From Centroberyx gerrardi (Eukaryota > Chordata > Actinopteri > Beryciformes > Berycidae): a stretch of 64,000 nt of DNA. Positions 13,864-27,041 of the stretch are shown in pieces. The DNA lies in the NCBI RefSeq assembly GCF_048128805.1, contig NC_136004.1, positions 19,185,049 through 19,249,048 of the forward strand, read 5' to 3'. Under the pieces are notes generated by a model. That model did no database searches and was not told the DNA's origin. It saw nothing but the letters and a program-made list of their open reading frames with translations. Each line of letters begins with the position of its first letter. The first letter of the stretch is position 1. The translations under genes and the position numbers were made by a program.

Positions 13864-14365
13864 AAGTTCTGAGAGAGTTAGAAGTTCTCACCCTCCTTTA
13901 TTCGGAGGCCCACCGGTGAAGAAAGCGCCTTTGTTTTAAATTGTTTCTTCACCGGTATCTAGGGGACAGATATTTATTATTCTAAACATCAAAGCTGCAT
14001 TTTCCTTTTGTTTTCCCAAGAGCAGAATTTTAAATTCACAATGTAGTCTTATGTAACGGGGCCAAAAAATGTCAAGTGTTGTTTTCCTGACTTTTTTGGG
14101 GACTTTCATGTCACGTATAAAAAAGGACAGTGGTGAGTCAGCCAGGAGCCTGGGAAGTGAGAGCAGGTTTTCCTATAGAGCGGGCTACTGTTTGAGCCCT
14201 TGTTATGGCTGTCGCTTGTTTTCTCAGTGAGCTCCGAGCACAGTGTGTGTGAGATAGTGTGTGTGGGGAGAGTCGGGTATTGTTGCGAGGCAGATCTAAA
14301 AACAAACAGACTTTGCAGGACTCAGAGGAGAGCGTGACATAGGACCAGAGCCCCTCTCTTTCACT

Positions 14366-14399
<34 letters not shown>

Positions 14400-17300
14400 T
14401 TACAGATCCAACATGGCGACTGGATAAACATCACTTTGGTGGGGCAGAGCATGGAGAATTTTTGGAAACATTGCACACAGTGGGAAAATAAACATATCTG
14501 AAACAATGGCAGGAAAAAATGAAACAAACAACAAATCCAGTTACATGAATAGAGGAAAACGGAGATAAATTCTGAGAAAAGTGTGATAAAAATGAAAAAT
14601 ATGAAAAACATGGAGCTGGAAATGATGAAAGAACTGCGATTAAGAAGCAACCTGTCCAATGACTAACCGTGACAAAGCATTTCGCTGAAAGGACAAAACT
14701 GCTTCCAAAGCAATATGTTTTACCAACAATAAACTATCCAGAAACAACATCTGGTCATAGTCCGTTGTCTGCCATCATCTGTTTCCAGACCTTGCTAAGC
14801 CGAAAGCTGCAAATGGCTATTTACCTGAATTATTCTGTTCCGTAACATGTGTTTAGCACAGCCTGACACCTATAATCAAGACCTCTCAGGGATGATCAGA
14901 TGTCAAAATCACTGCCTACTCTAAATCCCTGTTGTCTCCTGCTGATTTAGTGTAAACAATGTAGGCCTTAATCCCTAATGTTACACCAGGCTCTCTTTCT
15001 CCCACTTGCAGTTGTGTATTTTCATTGGCACTGAGATGTTGGCAGTGGGAGCCATTTTGATTTTATGACCATCCTGTTGGGCTATAATACACCCCCTCCC
15101 CCCCCCCTCCTTCTCTGTCTGTGCTGTTATGGTTGGCTGTCCAGGTCCACTCAGTGCTGTCAGGGCCAGAGACAAACAATGCCACACAAGACTCTGCCTC
15201 ACTATTAATTAGAAAAGGAAGCCAGAGATTTATCGCCTTAGGTTTCTGGCTCACATGATCAAATATGACGTACTGTTTATGGAAATATTCCCTCATGTTG
15301 GGCAGTAATGATAAGTATGAGGGTGGAGGCTGATGCTGTCCGTCTAGAAAAGTGGTAAGAAATAAGATGAAGTGTAGTTGAATCATGCCAGGCACATGTT
15401 TTCACAGTGTATACGTGTTCTTAAGGCTCAGTACCCTTCTAGACATAGTGGTATTAAATATAGCAGTCAGGACCAACCAAATATAGCATACCTGCAAGTC
15501 TATACATAGATATAATTACTCAGGGAGATGTCGTGGGAGACATGGCTAAGCAGTTTTTGGCAAATTACACAGTAGGTCTAACCAAAACCTCCAATCACAA
15601 TGAAACAGGGTGCAAACCCTTCATTACAGGGATCAACCGTTTCATCACGTCAACCTGCCAAGGGAATAATATTTTCACCTGATTTGCTCATTGTCACAAG
15701 CAAACCCACAAAAATATTAGTACAACTAAAACACCCGCTAAGCGATGAGAAACGCATCCTGGACAAACAGCATCTGAAGAAAACAAATGGCTGACAAGGA
15801 GCGAGCAAAGAAACAAAAGAGGGGATTGAGGCGAACACTGTCCAGTATGAGATCAGCCTCACATGCAACAGGTAACCACATGCAATAATATACACACACG
15901 TACACACACACACACACACACACACAGAGTCACAAACACAAACGCCTTTTGTAATACTGCTGTCGATGACACAGCTGAGGCTCCTCGGCCTCCTCTGGCC
16001 TGGCATGGTGTGTGTCCATTAAACTAAAACTACCAGGGAACAATACTTGGAAGTGGAAACATGTACCACAGCATTCTTAGGAAATCAACAATGCAGAGTG
16101 AAAAAAAAATCTGCAAAACAAAACAATCAAACGGCATCTCTACACTAATCAACCCTGATTGAGAAGAGCAAGGTTTGGGAACCCATGGAGAGACCAGGCC
16201 AGGGTGACTTTTTCTTTATGTGGGCCATGGGAATGAAATGTTGCATCAGCACCATTAGAGTTAATATAGCTGATTAGCCTTCATTTTCATTTAACCTTTA
16301 TTTCATACTCAGAAAACACCTTGAGGGACAGGGCCGTCTTTTTCCAAGAGTGTTGCATTTATTAAAAGGATAATTCCAGCCATGGTGAATGTTAAGCTCA
16401 TTTTCTAGAGAGCCCTCTGTCCCCTATGAAATTCCTGTGTTTTCTTTGTGGAAACCTGAAGCTAGATGGATTTTTTAGAAGTCCTATATTTTACCTATAT
16501 TTTTCTAGATTTTGAAATGGGTCTGGCAGCAGATAAAACACAAGCTTTTCATCATCATTAGGTCCGACTGATTGGTGCGCCTACATGTAGAAGAATAAAA
16601 CTTACTTAGCACCTTATTCTAAATCCATTTAATAGGAAATGCTTTCAGGTGGATAAACTCTCTTCGTCAGCTGAGAGGCTTGAGATGAGGCGAGATGTAA
16701 CCACAGAGGACATTAGCGATTGGCGAGATGTGCCGGAATTATCCTTTAAAACAATCAATTAAAAAATCCACATTTAAAGTCAATCAGGTTCTTTATCAGA
16801 TTCCTGAATTGTCCAATCACAACCAAAGCATCAAGCTTCAGGTTTGCTGCACTCTGTTCCAGGTACATGGAGCGCAAAATCTAAAAGCCGTCGTTCCAAG
16901 ATCAGTGCAAACCAAAGAAACATGGAGCAGCAGTCAGTCTGGAGGGCATTTTTGAGTACACAAAAACAAATGCTGATCTCTTCACACAGAAATAAAGGGC
17001 CAGCCTACTTTCTGATAGAAAATATAATGATGAGTACCAGCATCTCCAGTTATAAACAGCGTCCAGGTGTTAAGAGTTTAGGCCTTTTAAACATCTGGCC
17101 AGGGACAGCAGATGAAAACTAGCCTTTCTGGCTAACTCTGGCTCATTTACAGTTTGACTGTTGATTGATGTGCATTGTCCCTGAAAAAATAAACCAATAA
17201 ATAAAATATATAAATAAGAGTGAAGACAACTGTATGTCTATAAATTACATTTTTCTATAGAGAAAGCTAAGATTCATTCTCAGTTTTTTAGGTATAAATA

Positions 17301-17748
17301 TGGGTCTTAAAAGTAAATTCGTCATCAATCCATTTACCTAAATATTTACACTCAATACGAATAGCATTAGGAGGACTGTAAATCTCTGTATCTGCAAGTC
17401 ACTGTAATTAGTATTTCTAGCTTTGGAGAACAACAAATATTACAAACACAAATTACAAGATTACAAAATGGAGAACATAAGTCTGGCAGCATGAAAAGAA
17501 AACGCTGACTCCTTGCTCGATTTCTACTAGGGGATATTCTCCAAAAAAACAAAAACACAACAACTACGGTTTCAAAAGTTAATTTGCTAACCTTAAGACC
17601 CATGAGAACAAATGCTTCTCTCTTGCCAGGGAACGCCTTGAGACTGAACTCACTCTCTCCTGCCTGCAGGGAGTCTGGGGGGGCGAGGGAGCCCCAACAA
17701 TACCTGATCTGAGGGGGGCGGAGGGATTTAGACCCCCGTACCAACCTC

Positions 17749-17789
<41 letters not shown>

Positions 17790-20700
17790 CACAGCGCTCA
17801 GGCCACTCAACAGCATCAGTTTCTACACACACACATACTACGCAGACCCTGACACATACTGTACCTAGTCGCAGCACAGGGAAAACAATACCTTTCTGTG
17901 CAGAGGATTAAAGATGGCACACACACACACACACACACACATTCCAGATATATTCAGTCAGAGTCAGAGCTCAGACTGAGTAATGAGTGGACAGTCCAGA
18001 CTGGAAAAGACCGGACCAGAACAGCTGGATTTGTTCTAGCAGGAGGTACTGTTGGAAAGTACAGAGGCAACTAACATAATAACCATGGTAACAAGTAGGC
18101 ATCATATGAATAAGAACGACAAACACACACACACACACACACCCTCCCTCCCATTGTCTGGACTAAGTATTAGTACAGTTAAGACCACCCACCTCTCGCT
18201 CTGATCAAAGAGCATGGAGAGGAACAATCAGGCTATTCATGTAATCTTGTATTTAAGCGAGATTTAGACGGGACAGGGCGAGTTTAGGATTTCTTGCAGC
18301 TCGGTCTGGTAATCAAAAGGCACTTTCCCCCCCAAAAATGTGACACAAATAAGAACTCAACAGCATAAAGTGACTTGAGGCGAAGTGAACGGCCCGGAAA
18401 CCAATCTTTTCAAGTTGGCTCTCAAGTATTTCTATAGGAACTAAGAAACCCACTGTTTTCACACTGTAGTCGGCCGGTACCTCATTCACTTGAGAGCACA
18501 TGATTGTGTGTATTAGAGCGGCTCGTTCCACGAGGGAAAACACATATTTATTGTTTTAAAATCTGCAGAAACGTGGTGCATGCCCTGGCACAATGACTGC
18601 TGGAGGGCAGAAAAATAAATACATCCGCGTGTTTGAAACACTGGCAGGAAAAGGACTGGGCACAAGTCGACCAGGGGACTCTCACACTCACACACACGCA
18701 CACACATGTACGACACAGGACCATTGAGGTAAGGATGAGGTAATCAGCACTCAACCTTTACTCCCGGGCGTCAGCCAAACGTTGTGCAGCAAGCAAAGCC
18801 GAACCAACACAGCAGACCCACATAGGAACAGAGCCGAGTAATGTGTTAAAAAGGAGGGAATTGGAGTTGGACGTCCAGCCTGATACACGATTACAGATCA
18901 TTAATCAGTCGCCTAATCATTTCCTTCTCTAACTCAACAAAGACTGACTACTTATGTTTGGCCTCTGTTAACATTGCTTCGCTCTCTGTGATTGCTATTC
19001 AAGGAATCCTGGTGACAATACTGGCCGGTGCGAATAGGCTAGCGCTGATAATGTGTCCCAGCGGGGCCGTAGAGCCGGTTCACACAGCTGGAGCCCGCCG
19101 GAGAGCGCCAGGGGGAGACGACAGTTCGCCAGACAATGAAGGGAAAACTGTGACAGCGCCTCGGCCGGGGTGAAACACGGCAGCCGAGGGGACAAACAGA
19201 CTTCTTCTGGGAGGGAGGGAGGGATCCACATGGGGGAGGAATGACGGAGGAATGACGGGCAACACGGGAGGAGGGAGGGGAGAGAGGAGAAAGGAGAGGA
19301 GATAGCAACAGGAGAGGGGAAATGAGGAAGGAGACAAGAGATGCTGGGAGAGGGCAAGGAGGGGAGGAAAACAGAGGGGGACAGGGAGGAGGGGAGGAAA
19401 AAGGGCCGAACTATTGTCTGTTGCCCTGTGCGAGAACAGAGGAGGAGCCGGGTTCTCTAGCCCTCGCTGACCTCTGGCTTAGGAGAAAGGCCTTCAGCAG
19501 GAGGGTTAGACACTGAAATCACACGGACCGGGGGTGACGCCAGTGGCAAGACTTCAACTGGTTGGCTTCCGCTAACCTTTCCCGTAATTTCTGAGGATTT
19601 AATGAAACTTCGTCACAGCCCAGCAGAAGTGTGGAGATGATTAAGCTGCCTCCCCGTCGAACAAGAGCTCTGACTGTTTCACATTGAGCCACTAGCTGAT
19701 GCAGATCAAGTCAGTGATTCTCAACTTGGGGGTTGGGGCTTCGCAGGATGATTTAAAGAATGAAAAATTCTATATATTTGGAATATACTATTATGTTCAT
19801 AATCAAGTTTTTCTGTAATTATGAATCAAGTGAAACTGTAAAATTGAAATTGTCAAAAAAGGGGGGAAAAAAATACCCTACTATTTAGTTTCATAATTTA
19901 GTGTTTTGTTTGTGCGTTCATCAAGCCGACAGCCACAAGCAGGCATCCTTTTGTTTTTCGTGGTCACCAGGAGTCCAGTCCAAACCAGCTGCGTACCGTC
20001 CTGTACTTTCATTTTAAAACAGAAAACAACCAGTAAAGTAGTTTGAGACTAAAGCCCTACACAGGATATGACTACAAGGTCCCAGACTGAGAGGATCAGC
20101 TCCTCAATATGCCCTGCTCAGGGAAACTTATGAGCTACAGACCACTGTGACCCCAGTGAAGGAAATTGGCATTAGAGAGAATTAAAAAGGAGGAGACAAA
20201 GAGGTAGAGGAAGAAAGTAAGAGGCAGAGGGAGGTAATGCCAGGAAAGGAAGGGACTGAGGAAACAAGTGAACTGGGAGAGTGGGAAGCAGAACTAAGGG
20301 GATGAAAGCTGAAAGAGGGGAGGTTTGTTCACTTTGTCCATAAGCCTGTACTACGCAGGGCAGCAGGTTGTGTCTTGTCGGTGGAATAGTCTTGACACAT
20401 TGCAGGAAACCTATATTGTTCTCTACAAGCTGTTTCCGCCTAATAATACAAGAAAGGGCCTGGACCGACCCTAAGAGGAGGGGGGTCCCCATTTAGTGAG
20501 AGACAAATGGCTCAAAACGGTGAGAAAGTGACCTGCAAAAAAATGAAACAACAAACGAATAAATATTGGGGTAAAAACACTGGGGGTTATCAATCATTCT
20601 CCAGCACTAGGCTTTCTGGCAGGTTCTTGGCTGCTGTCTCTCTGACCTCAGAAGGAAGGTCCGCTGCTCGGCTCCACTGCGCTGTACGGCAGGAACCAGG

Positions 20701-21303
20701 CACGTATACCTAAGCACCACTTCACTTAATCTGATCTAACGAACAAATAATCGAGCGGGACATAATTGTTCTCCTGAGAGACACTTACAGAGTTGAATGA
20801 GCACTTGCAGTAACGCAAAGCTTACCATTTACAGTGTTGTCAGATCAAATCCCAGATAGGACTCCATGTAGAAATGAAATGCTCGGGCAGAATGTAAACA
20901 TTCCCCAGACAGTCAGGCTGTATAGTGGCACTGCTGCAGCCTACTTTTTTACAAATTGTGCTTTTTTACAAATTGTGCTGAAGATAAAAGTTGTGTATGT
21001 CCCAAACAGGAGATAGTAGGAATAATATGCCCCCCTTAGGGACAGCGTGGTGCCGTGTCTAAATGTGGAGCTGATAGCTGGATTAACCCTCTCTATTTCC
21101 TGACAATAATGGCCTGTCCAGGAACTCACTATCATTAGATAGAGTCTAGCTAAATTAAATCATCTATTTTTAGTGTGTGGTATACCAGCTCTCTAAAGAG
21201 CTGCGGCATAAAATGGGGAGGTGGTGTAAAAATATATGTGCCATCTTGCTGGATTTGTTGTGTTTGGATTTGAGTACTTTGAGTACTACACACTGGCCTG
21301 TGT

Positions 21304-21350
<47 letters not shown>

Positions 21351-24300
21351 TGCTGAACCCAAACGCTAATTGCTCGTTAGCGGACAGTGGGAAATGTCTG
21401 TTAATGGAACACTTAGTGGAGCATGTGAACCAAGCCTATTGGACAGACAGTGTTTTGGACGGTTGAGTAGGAAAGAGGAAAGATCAGAGTGATACTGTCA
21501 CAGCCTTTTCTGCTCTCCCTCTTTCATCCTTTCCCATCCCGCCACTATTGGCTACACTTTTATAAGATGTCTAAAAAAAACGAAAAAATGTGAAAATATT
21601 ATGACCAAAAGTCGATCAAAATAGCTGAGCGCAGTGTATTTTGCTGGCTGGATAAGAAAGTCAACAAGTTCGGGGGCTTTCTGTCGTTTGGGGTGGGGGT
21701 CAGTGGGAGCAGGAAACGTGGTTTTGTTCATCTTAAGGGCCAGAGGAACAGTCAGAAGGTTCGGGGAAGGTCACCACACAAAACACTACTACACAGTACA
21801 ATTCAGCTGATAAGTCCCTTAAGGACAACACAATGGAGGAATTTCACCTTTGATGCTGGAGCGACTTGCACACTACTGTAAGTATGAGCATCACTATTGA
21901 GCTCCAGGATTATCAAACTGTACTGAGTGTGAAGTCCCGTTGTCTTCTTTAGAAAATACAGGAAGAAAGACTGTGTGTGTCCTGGACGCCCACGCTGTGA
22001 CCCTGTCTTTCCTAAGATGCTGCGTCAGCGCTTTCATGCAAGCTGACTGTAGGAGCCTTGAACAAAACAGACTCGCTAAGAGAGCAGAGCTGAACTGAGC
22101 AGCACAGCACAGCCCAACGCCTGCCAGACCACCGTCTCCAAGACCTGAAAGAGAGGCGAGCGGGGGGTCTGGGACTGAGCGTACAGGTGGGGAGACGGGC
22201 TGAGATCTAATCAAAACACGCAGGCAGAGAGGGCAGAGTTGAGCGGGAGGAGGTGAAAAAAGTAATATGCAACAAAAGCCATTATATTGCTCGCATTTTT
22301 CTGAACCCAGAAGTCAAGCATGGCAGTCTATTGTGTTAACCGTGAAATTGTTTAAATTGCATTTCCAACGTTTACTTGTTTGAAGTATTCTTGTTTTTAT
22401 GTGTTACCACAAACTGTAATAAACTAGAGGAAGAGTGATGTATTAGGTTAAATATGGCTTCAATTATTCCATGAAACAGTACAACTAAAAAAAAACTTAA
22501 GATATACTGATTAAAAAACAGAGACTTGAAAATATTGAAGCTCAGGATTATAAATCCTTGGACTAAATCATGGGTTTAATAGAAAATACTGTATGTCAAA
22601 TGTGTTACTAGAGTATGTTTTTTGCCTATTTTGTTATTGTATAGTCATGTGGCACTAATTTACATTCCTTAATGTGGGATGTGAAATGAGATACCAAATT
22701 TTGACTGGGATGATCCTTGTCTTGAAAAGTTGTTACCCTTCTATTGCTAATCTCATGTATAATCTATAATGTAATTTAACCTGTTTTACAATAAGTAAAC
22801 ATGTTTACTTATTTGAGTGAGGCAGAGGTAAGGAAGTAAAAAACAATCTCTAGAAATAATCCTTTGGGAAAGAGTAGGAAAAATTTCAACAAAGCACATT
22901 TTCATAAACTCAGATTACTGAACGATTAGCAGTAGAGACCCACAAACGAAGCTAGAGATAAGTAAAGGGCAGAGACAGATATCCACTACAAAGACTACAA
23001 TGGAACGATCTCATCTCACTAGAGGATTGTATCAACACACACACATTTTCCAGCCGATCTGTTCCTATCTGCAATCTGCAGACACAGCATCTGTATTTGA
23101 TCACAGAGGTGTTTTGCTTAGAAATCACACCCAAACTTAAAGTCGCTCAGAACATAAAAGTTATAAAAAGGGTAAGATGTAAATCACAGCCAATGGAACG
23201 ATTGTTCATCAGACTGGATGGCAGAGAAGAGAAGAGATGTATCACTGAAGCAGGAAAGCCCTAACTATATTAACTCTAGTTAATATAGTAATATAGTAAT
23301 ATAGTAACTCTACTGCATGGGGGAGGTTATCAGCTGAACACATCGCTCTGGAGGAGTGTGTATGTGAATGTGTGTGTTATATCACACCACCGTGCGTCCC
23401 TCCTCCGCTGGACAGCAGGAAGCCGAGGAGCGTGCAGGCAGACAGACACTTGGATCTGTTCCAGTAGGAAGTATGTGGGACGGGGTGAGACTGGGTTATA
23501 TTATATACGCCACTTCTGTCCCTCCCACTCCTTCCTCTCTAATGTCTTCCCTCCCTGCCCTTCTGAACAATCATCAAAAACACAAAAAGTAAGCTATACA
23601 CCTCTGCGAGCACACGTGTTTATTCTCACACAAACACACGGATGTCCGACTTGCAGAGCTGCCTGCGACACGGTGCCAGTGAGGGGGGGCGGGGTAAGTG
23701 ATTTTGCTATTATTAGTGTATTATTCTGTGATCTACTTTCTAATGGCTAAACCATATGACTGCAAAGGGACAAAAACAAACACATAACAGACCTCTGAAG
23801 CCCCTCACATCCTGGCAACAAGTGCTTAGGCATTCCAGCTCTGGTTTCATTAAAGCTTTCATCAACTCTGAGGCTGTATCTGGAGAATTTAGGCGGAAGA
23901 TCATAAAGAAGAGATCAAGAGCAGTGGGCATCTTCAGATCCACATTGCGCGTGTGTGTGTTTGTGTGTGTGTGTGTGTGTGTCCGACCCACCCTCCTCTT
24001 GAGGCGGTCCCTCTCTCTCAGCGTCAGTGTGTCAGCCTTGGCAATGACAGGGACTATGTTGACTTTGCTGTGGATGGCCTTCATAAACTCCACATCCAGA
24101 GGCTTTAGACTAGAAAACAAAGAGATAATAAGAAAAAGACAAAGGACAATTAGGACAGAGAGGACAGGGGACACAGAGGAGGAGGCAGTTGTGAAGAAAG
24201 AACAGAGAAATTGAGAGCCGAGAGAGAAATAAAGGGTGATTATGTTGGATAGTGTGTAGCAAAATGGCTAGATAGTATAGGTGTCTGTTTACATGTGTGT

Positions 24301-25710
24301 TTGTTTACCCGTGTCCAAATGGAGATATGAAGTAGAAGCAGCAGTGCACCCTGTTGTCCACTATGTGCCTTCGGTTCAGCCCGCTCTCATCATGGAGGTA
24401 CCGCTCAAACTGATTGTCGATGTACTGGATGATGGTCTTGAAGCTGAGATCATAAACAGACGTAAACATCTTTTACCCACACAAAATAATCCTGTAAACA
24501 CTATTTTACTAAACAGTTTTTATGTCTTTTTGTGCTCTACAGTTCCCAGAGGCAGCAGGTTATGAAGGCGGCATTCACACACACTGATCCCTCTAACATT
24601 TACATTAGGTAGTTAGTGAATGGTGCTGCCTATCTGACGTTCCTGTAGTTTTATGACGACATAGCCTGATGTCCACTAGGGGAACATTTGTGGATTAGCA
24701 CATTCATTTTTTGAAATCTGAATTTCTGTAGGGATGCTCGCCCAGGATTATGGCACAAGGGACTGATAGATCACATCCTGCATATTGGTAAATGGGTGCA
24801 CCTAATCCAGTGGTCTGCAACCATGTAACATTGAGACCTAAGTGTATGCAGGTTTTCATTACAACCAAACACTACAGCAGCTGATTTCAATGATTAGGAC
24901 ACCTTCAACTAGAGAGGAGGAACTAATCTCAGCTGGTGTAGCGTTTGGTTGGAATGAAAACCTCCATACACATGGCTCTTGCTGGCATGTGGTTGCAGAC
25001 CACAGACCTAATCCATCAGACACCTGACCTGCTTTTGTCCATTAAGAACTTCCACCATGGCCACCAACCATGGCCAGATTCATTAGCTAGACGGCCCACA
25101 TATCCCTCAGTGGCAAACCAACATGCTGCTAACACTGGCCTATGATATACAAGCTGGCCACAGACTTCCGCTCCATGGTTAAGTTCCATGGTTAATCTGG
25201 TGAATATATTGCATGTTGATTGTATTAAAAAAGCAGGTACCATCCCTTCATCTCGCCCCCTGATCATGATTGATTAGTTGGGGTGATAAAAGCAAGTCTT
25301 TGAGCAAGGTTAAACTTGTAAAAAACTACCTGGCTGCACCTGACTTAACTAAGCTCTGTTCATTTGAAAATGCTTTGTGTGCAGTCCACAATTCTTATGT
25401 GCTTATCAAATTTGACCCAATCCATTTACTACTACTTTAAATTATGAATTATGTAAACGTTGAGAAGGAGGTCACAGACATATACTGTAGAGAGAAAGAA
25501 AAGGGGAAACTGATGTGATTTTGTTTTCTGCTACTTGATCTGTTTTGCTCTTTTTTCCCCAGCCGGTAGCCTAAGAGAGTGCGTGGGTCCAGAAGTGAAA
25601 ACACAGCCTTGTCAGGACAATCACCAGGAAATGGATCTTTGACAGTGAGGAGGCGAGAATGGAGGGGGAGGTTACATCGACAGTACTGGCATGAGAACCA
25701 TGCCACACAT

Positions 25711-25751
<41 letters not shown>

Positions 25752-26522
25752 ATAAAAGGAAATCTAGACACAGGGAATGCTGCGGGAGGAGAGGTAGGAA
25801 ATGGGGAGTTTTGGATGAAACTTGAGAAAGGGAGTTGTTGAGGACAGGAGGGAAGGATGAGACAGAACTCTGGACAGGAAACATGTCCCAAGCTATTATC
25901 ACCCCCCCCCCCCTTCCACACACACACCCACCCTCCCACGAGACACAAACACACCAGTCCTGGCTGTTTATGGCATCTCCGTATCCAGGGGTGTCGACCA
26001 CAGTGAGGCGAAGCTTCACTCCTCTCTCCTCAATCTCCACGGTTGATGCCTCGATCTGCACAGTCCTCTCGATCTTCTCTGTGGAGCGAAAGACGGGTGG
26101 GAGACATCAAAGAGGGAAACAGGACAGGTACCAAGTAGATTCATAACTTTAACATCCAAAACATGATCCTATTATGACATGAGGATTATGGTTTTAATAT
26201 ACGGCCTGAGCCATGCGTTTAGTCACACCATCCAAGGTTGCAAAACAGCCCAGTGAGCAGCTGCGCCCGCAGGCTTCAGGAAGGCGCACACGCATGACTA
26301 AAAAGTAGTTCTCCATCCAAAAGGGTTAAGTGTTTTTTAATCTGTAAAAACGAACCAGGGAGGGTCTGGTGAGTTGTTTTCAAACCACTAAGTCATAATC
26401 TAAGTCAAGTCATAAGGAAGGGAGGGTTTTTTTTTTTTTGACTAATGCAAAAGACATTCCCAACATTCCTGTCGAAATAATGCTCTGCAGGAGACATTGG
26501 AACAGACATTTCTCTATTATTA

Positions 26523-26555
<33 letters not shown>

Positions 26556-27006
26556 TGTACCTGCGGCACCAGGGATGTAGCGTTCGGGGTAGAGGTCAGT
26601 GAGAAACAGGCTGTTTATCAGTGTAGATTTGCCCAAACCAGACTCTCCTGAGAAGCAAAGAAACGAACAATACAGCTTTTTTCTCTGAAGAAATCATATG
26701 AAAAACAAACAAAATAAGTAAAAACAAAAAAAAACAGTGATCACCCACCAACGACCATGAGGGTGAATTCAAAGCCTTTCTTCACCGACTTTCGGTGGAC
26801 TTGGTTTGGCAGGTTGGCAAAGCCGACATAACCTGCTGCCTCTGGGAACTGCAGGGCACAAAAAGACATAAAAACTGTTTAGGGAGACATTGTGTCACAG
26901 GATGAACTGATCCAACAGTAACCGTGGGATCACAGAATGCAATAAAAAGTATTAAGAACAACATTTTTTTATCTTCTTATGGAGGTGTGTGTGTGTGAAA
27001 GTGCAA

Positions 27007-27041
<35 letters not shown>

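Larger units (their letters stand above)
13204..23991 (-). other. Giant septin intron (10.8 kb)
   Basis: Lies between the exon ending KRLKRR and the exon beginning ILDEI. It holds long CA/GT tracts (13.79, 14.37, 15.90, 17.75, 17.92, 18.12, 21.31, 23.95 kb), a MITE at 16.37-16.75 kb, a LINE tail at 17.09-17.22 kb, a purine-rich G-quadruplex-prone block at 19.2-19.41 kb, a hAT-like fragment from 19.71 kb and an AT-rich hairpin at 23.26 kb. I found no nested gene with convincing codon use or splice structure. Confidence 0.8.
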
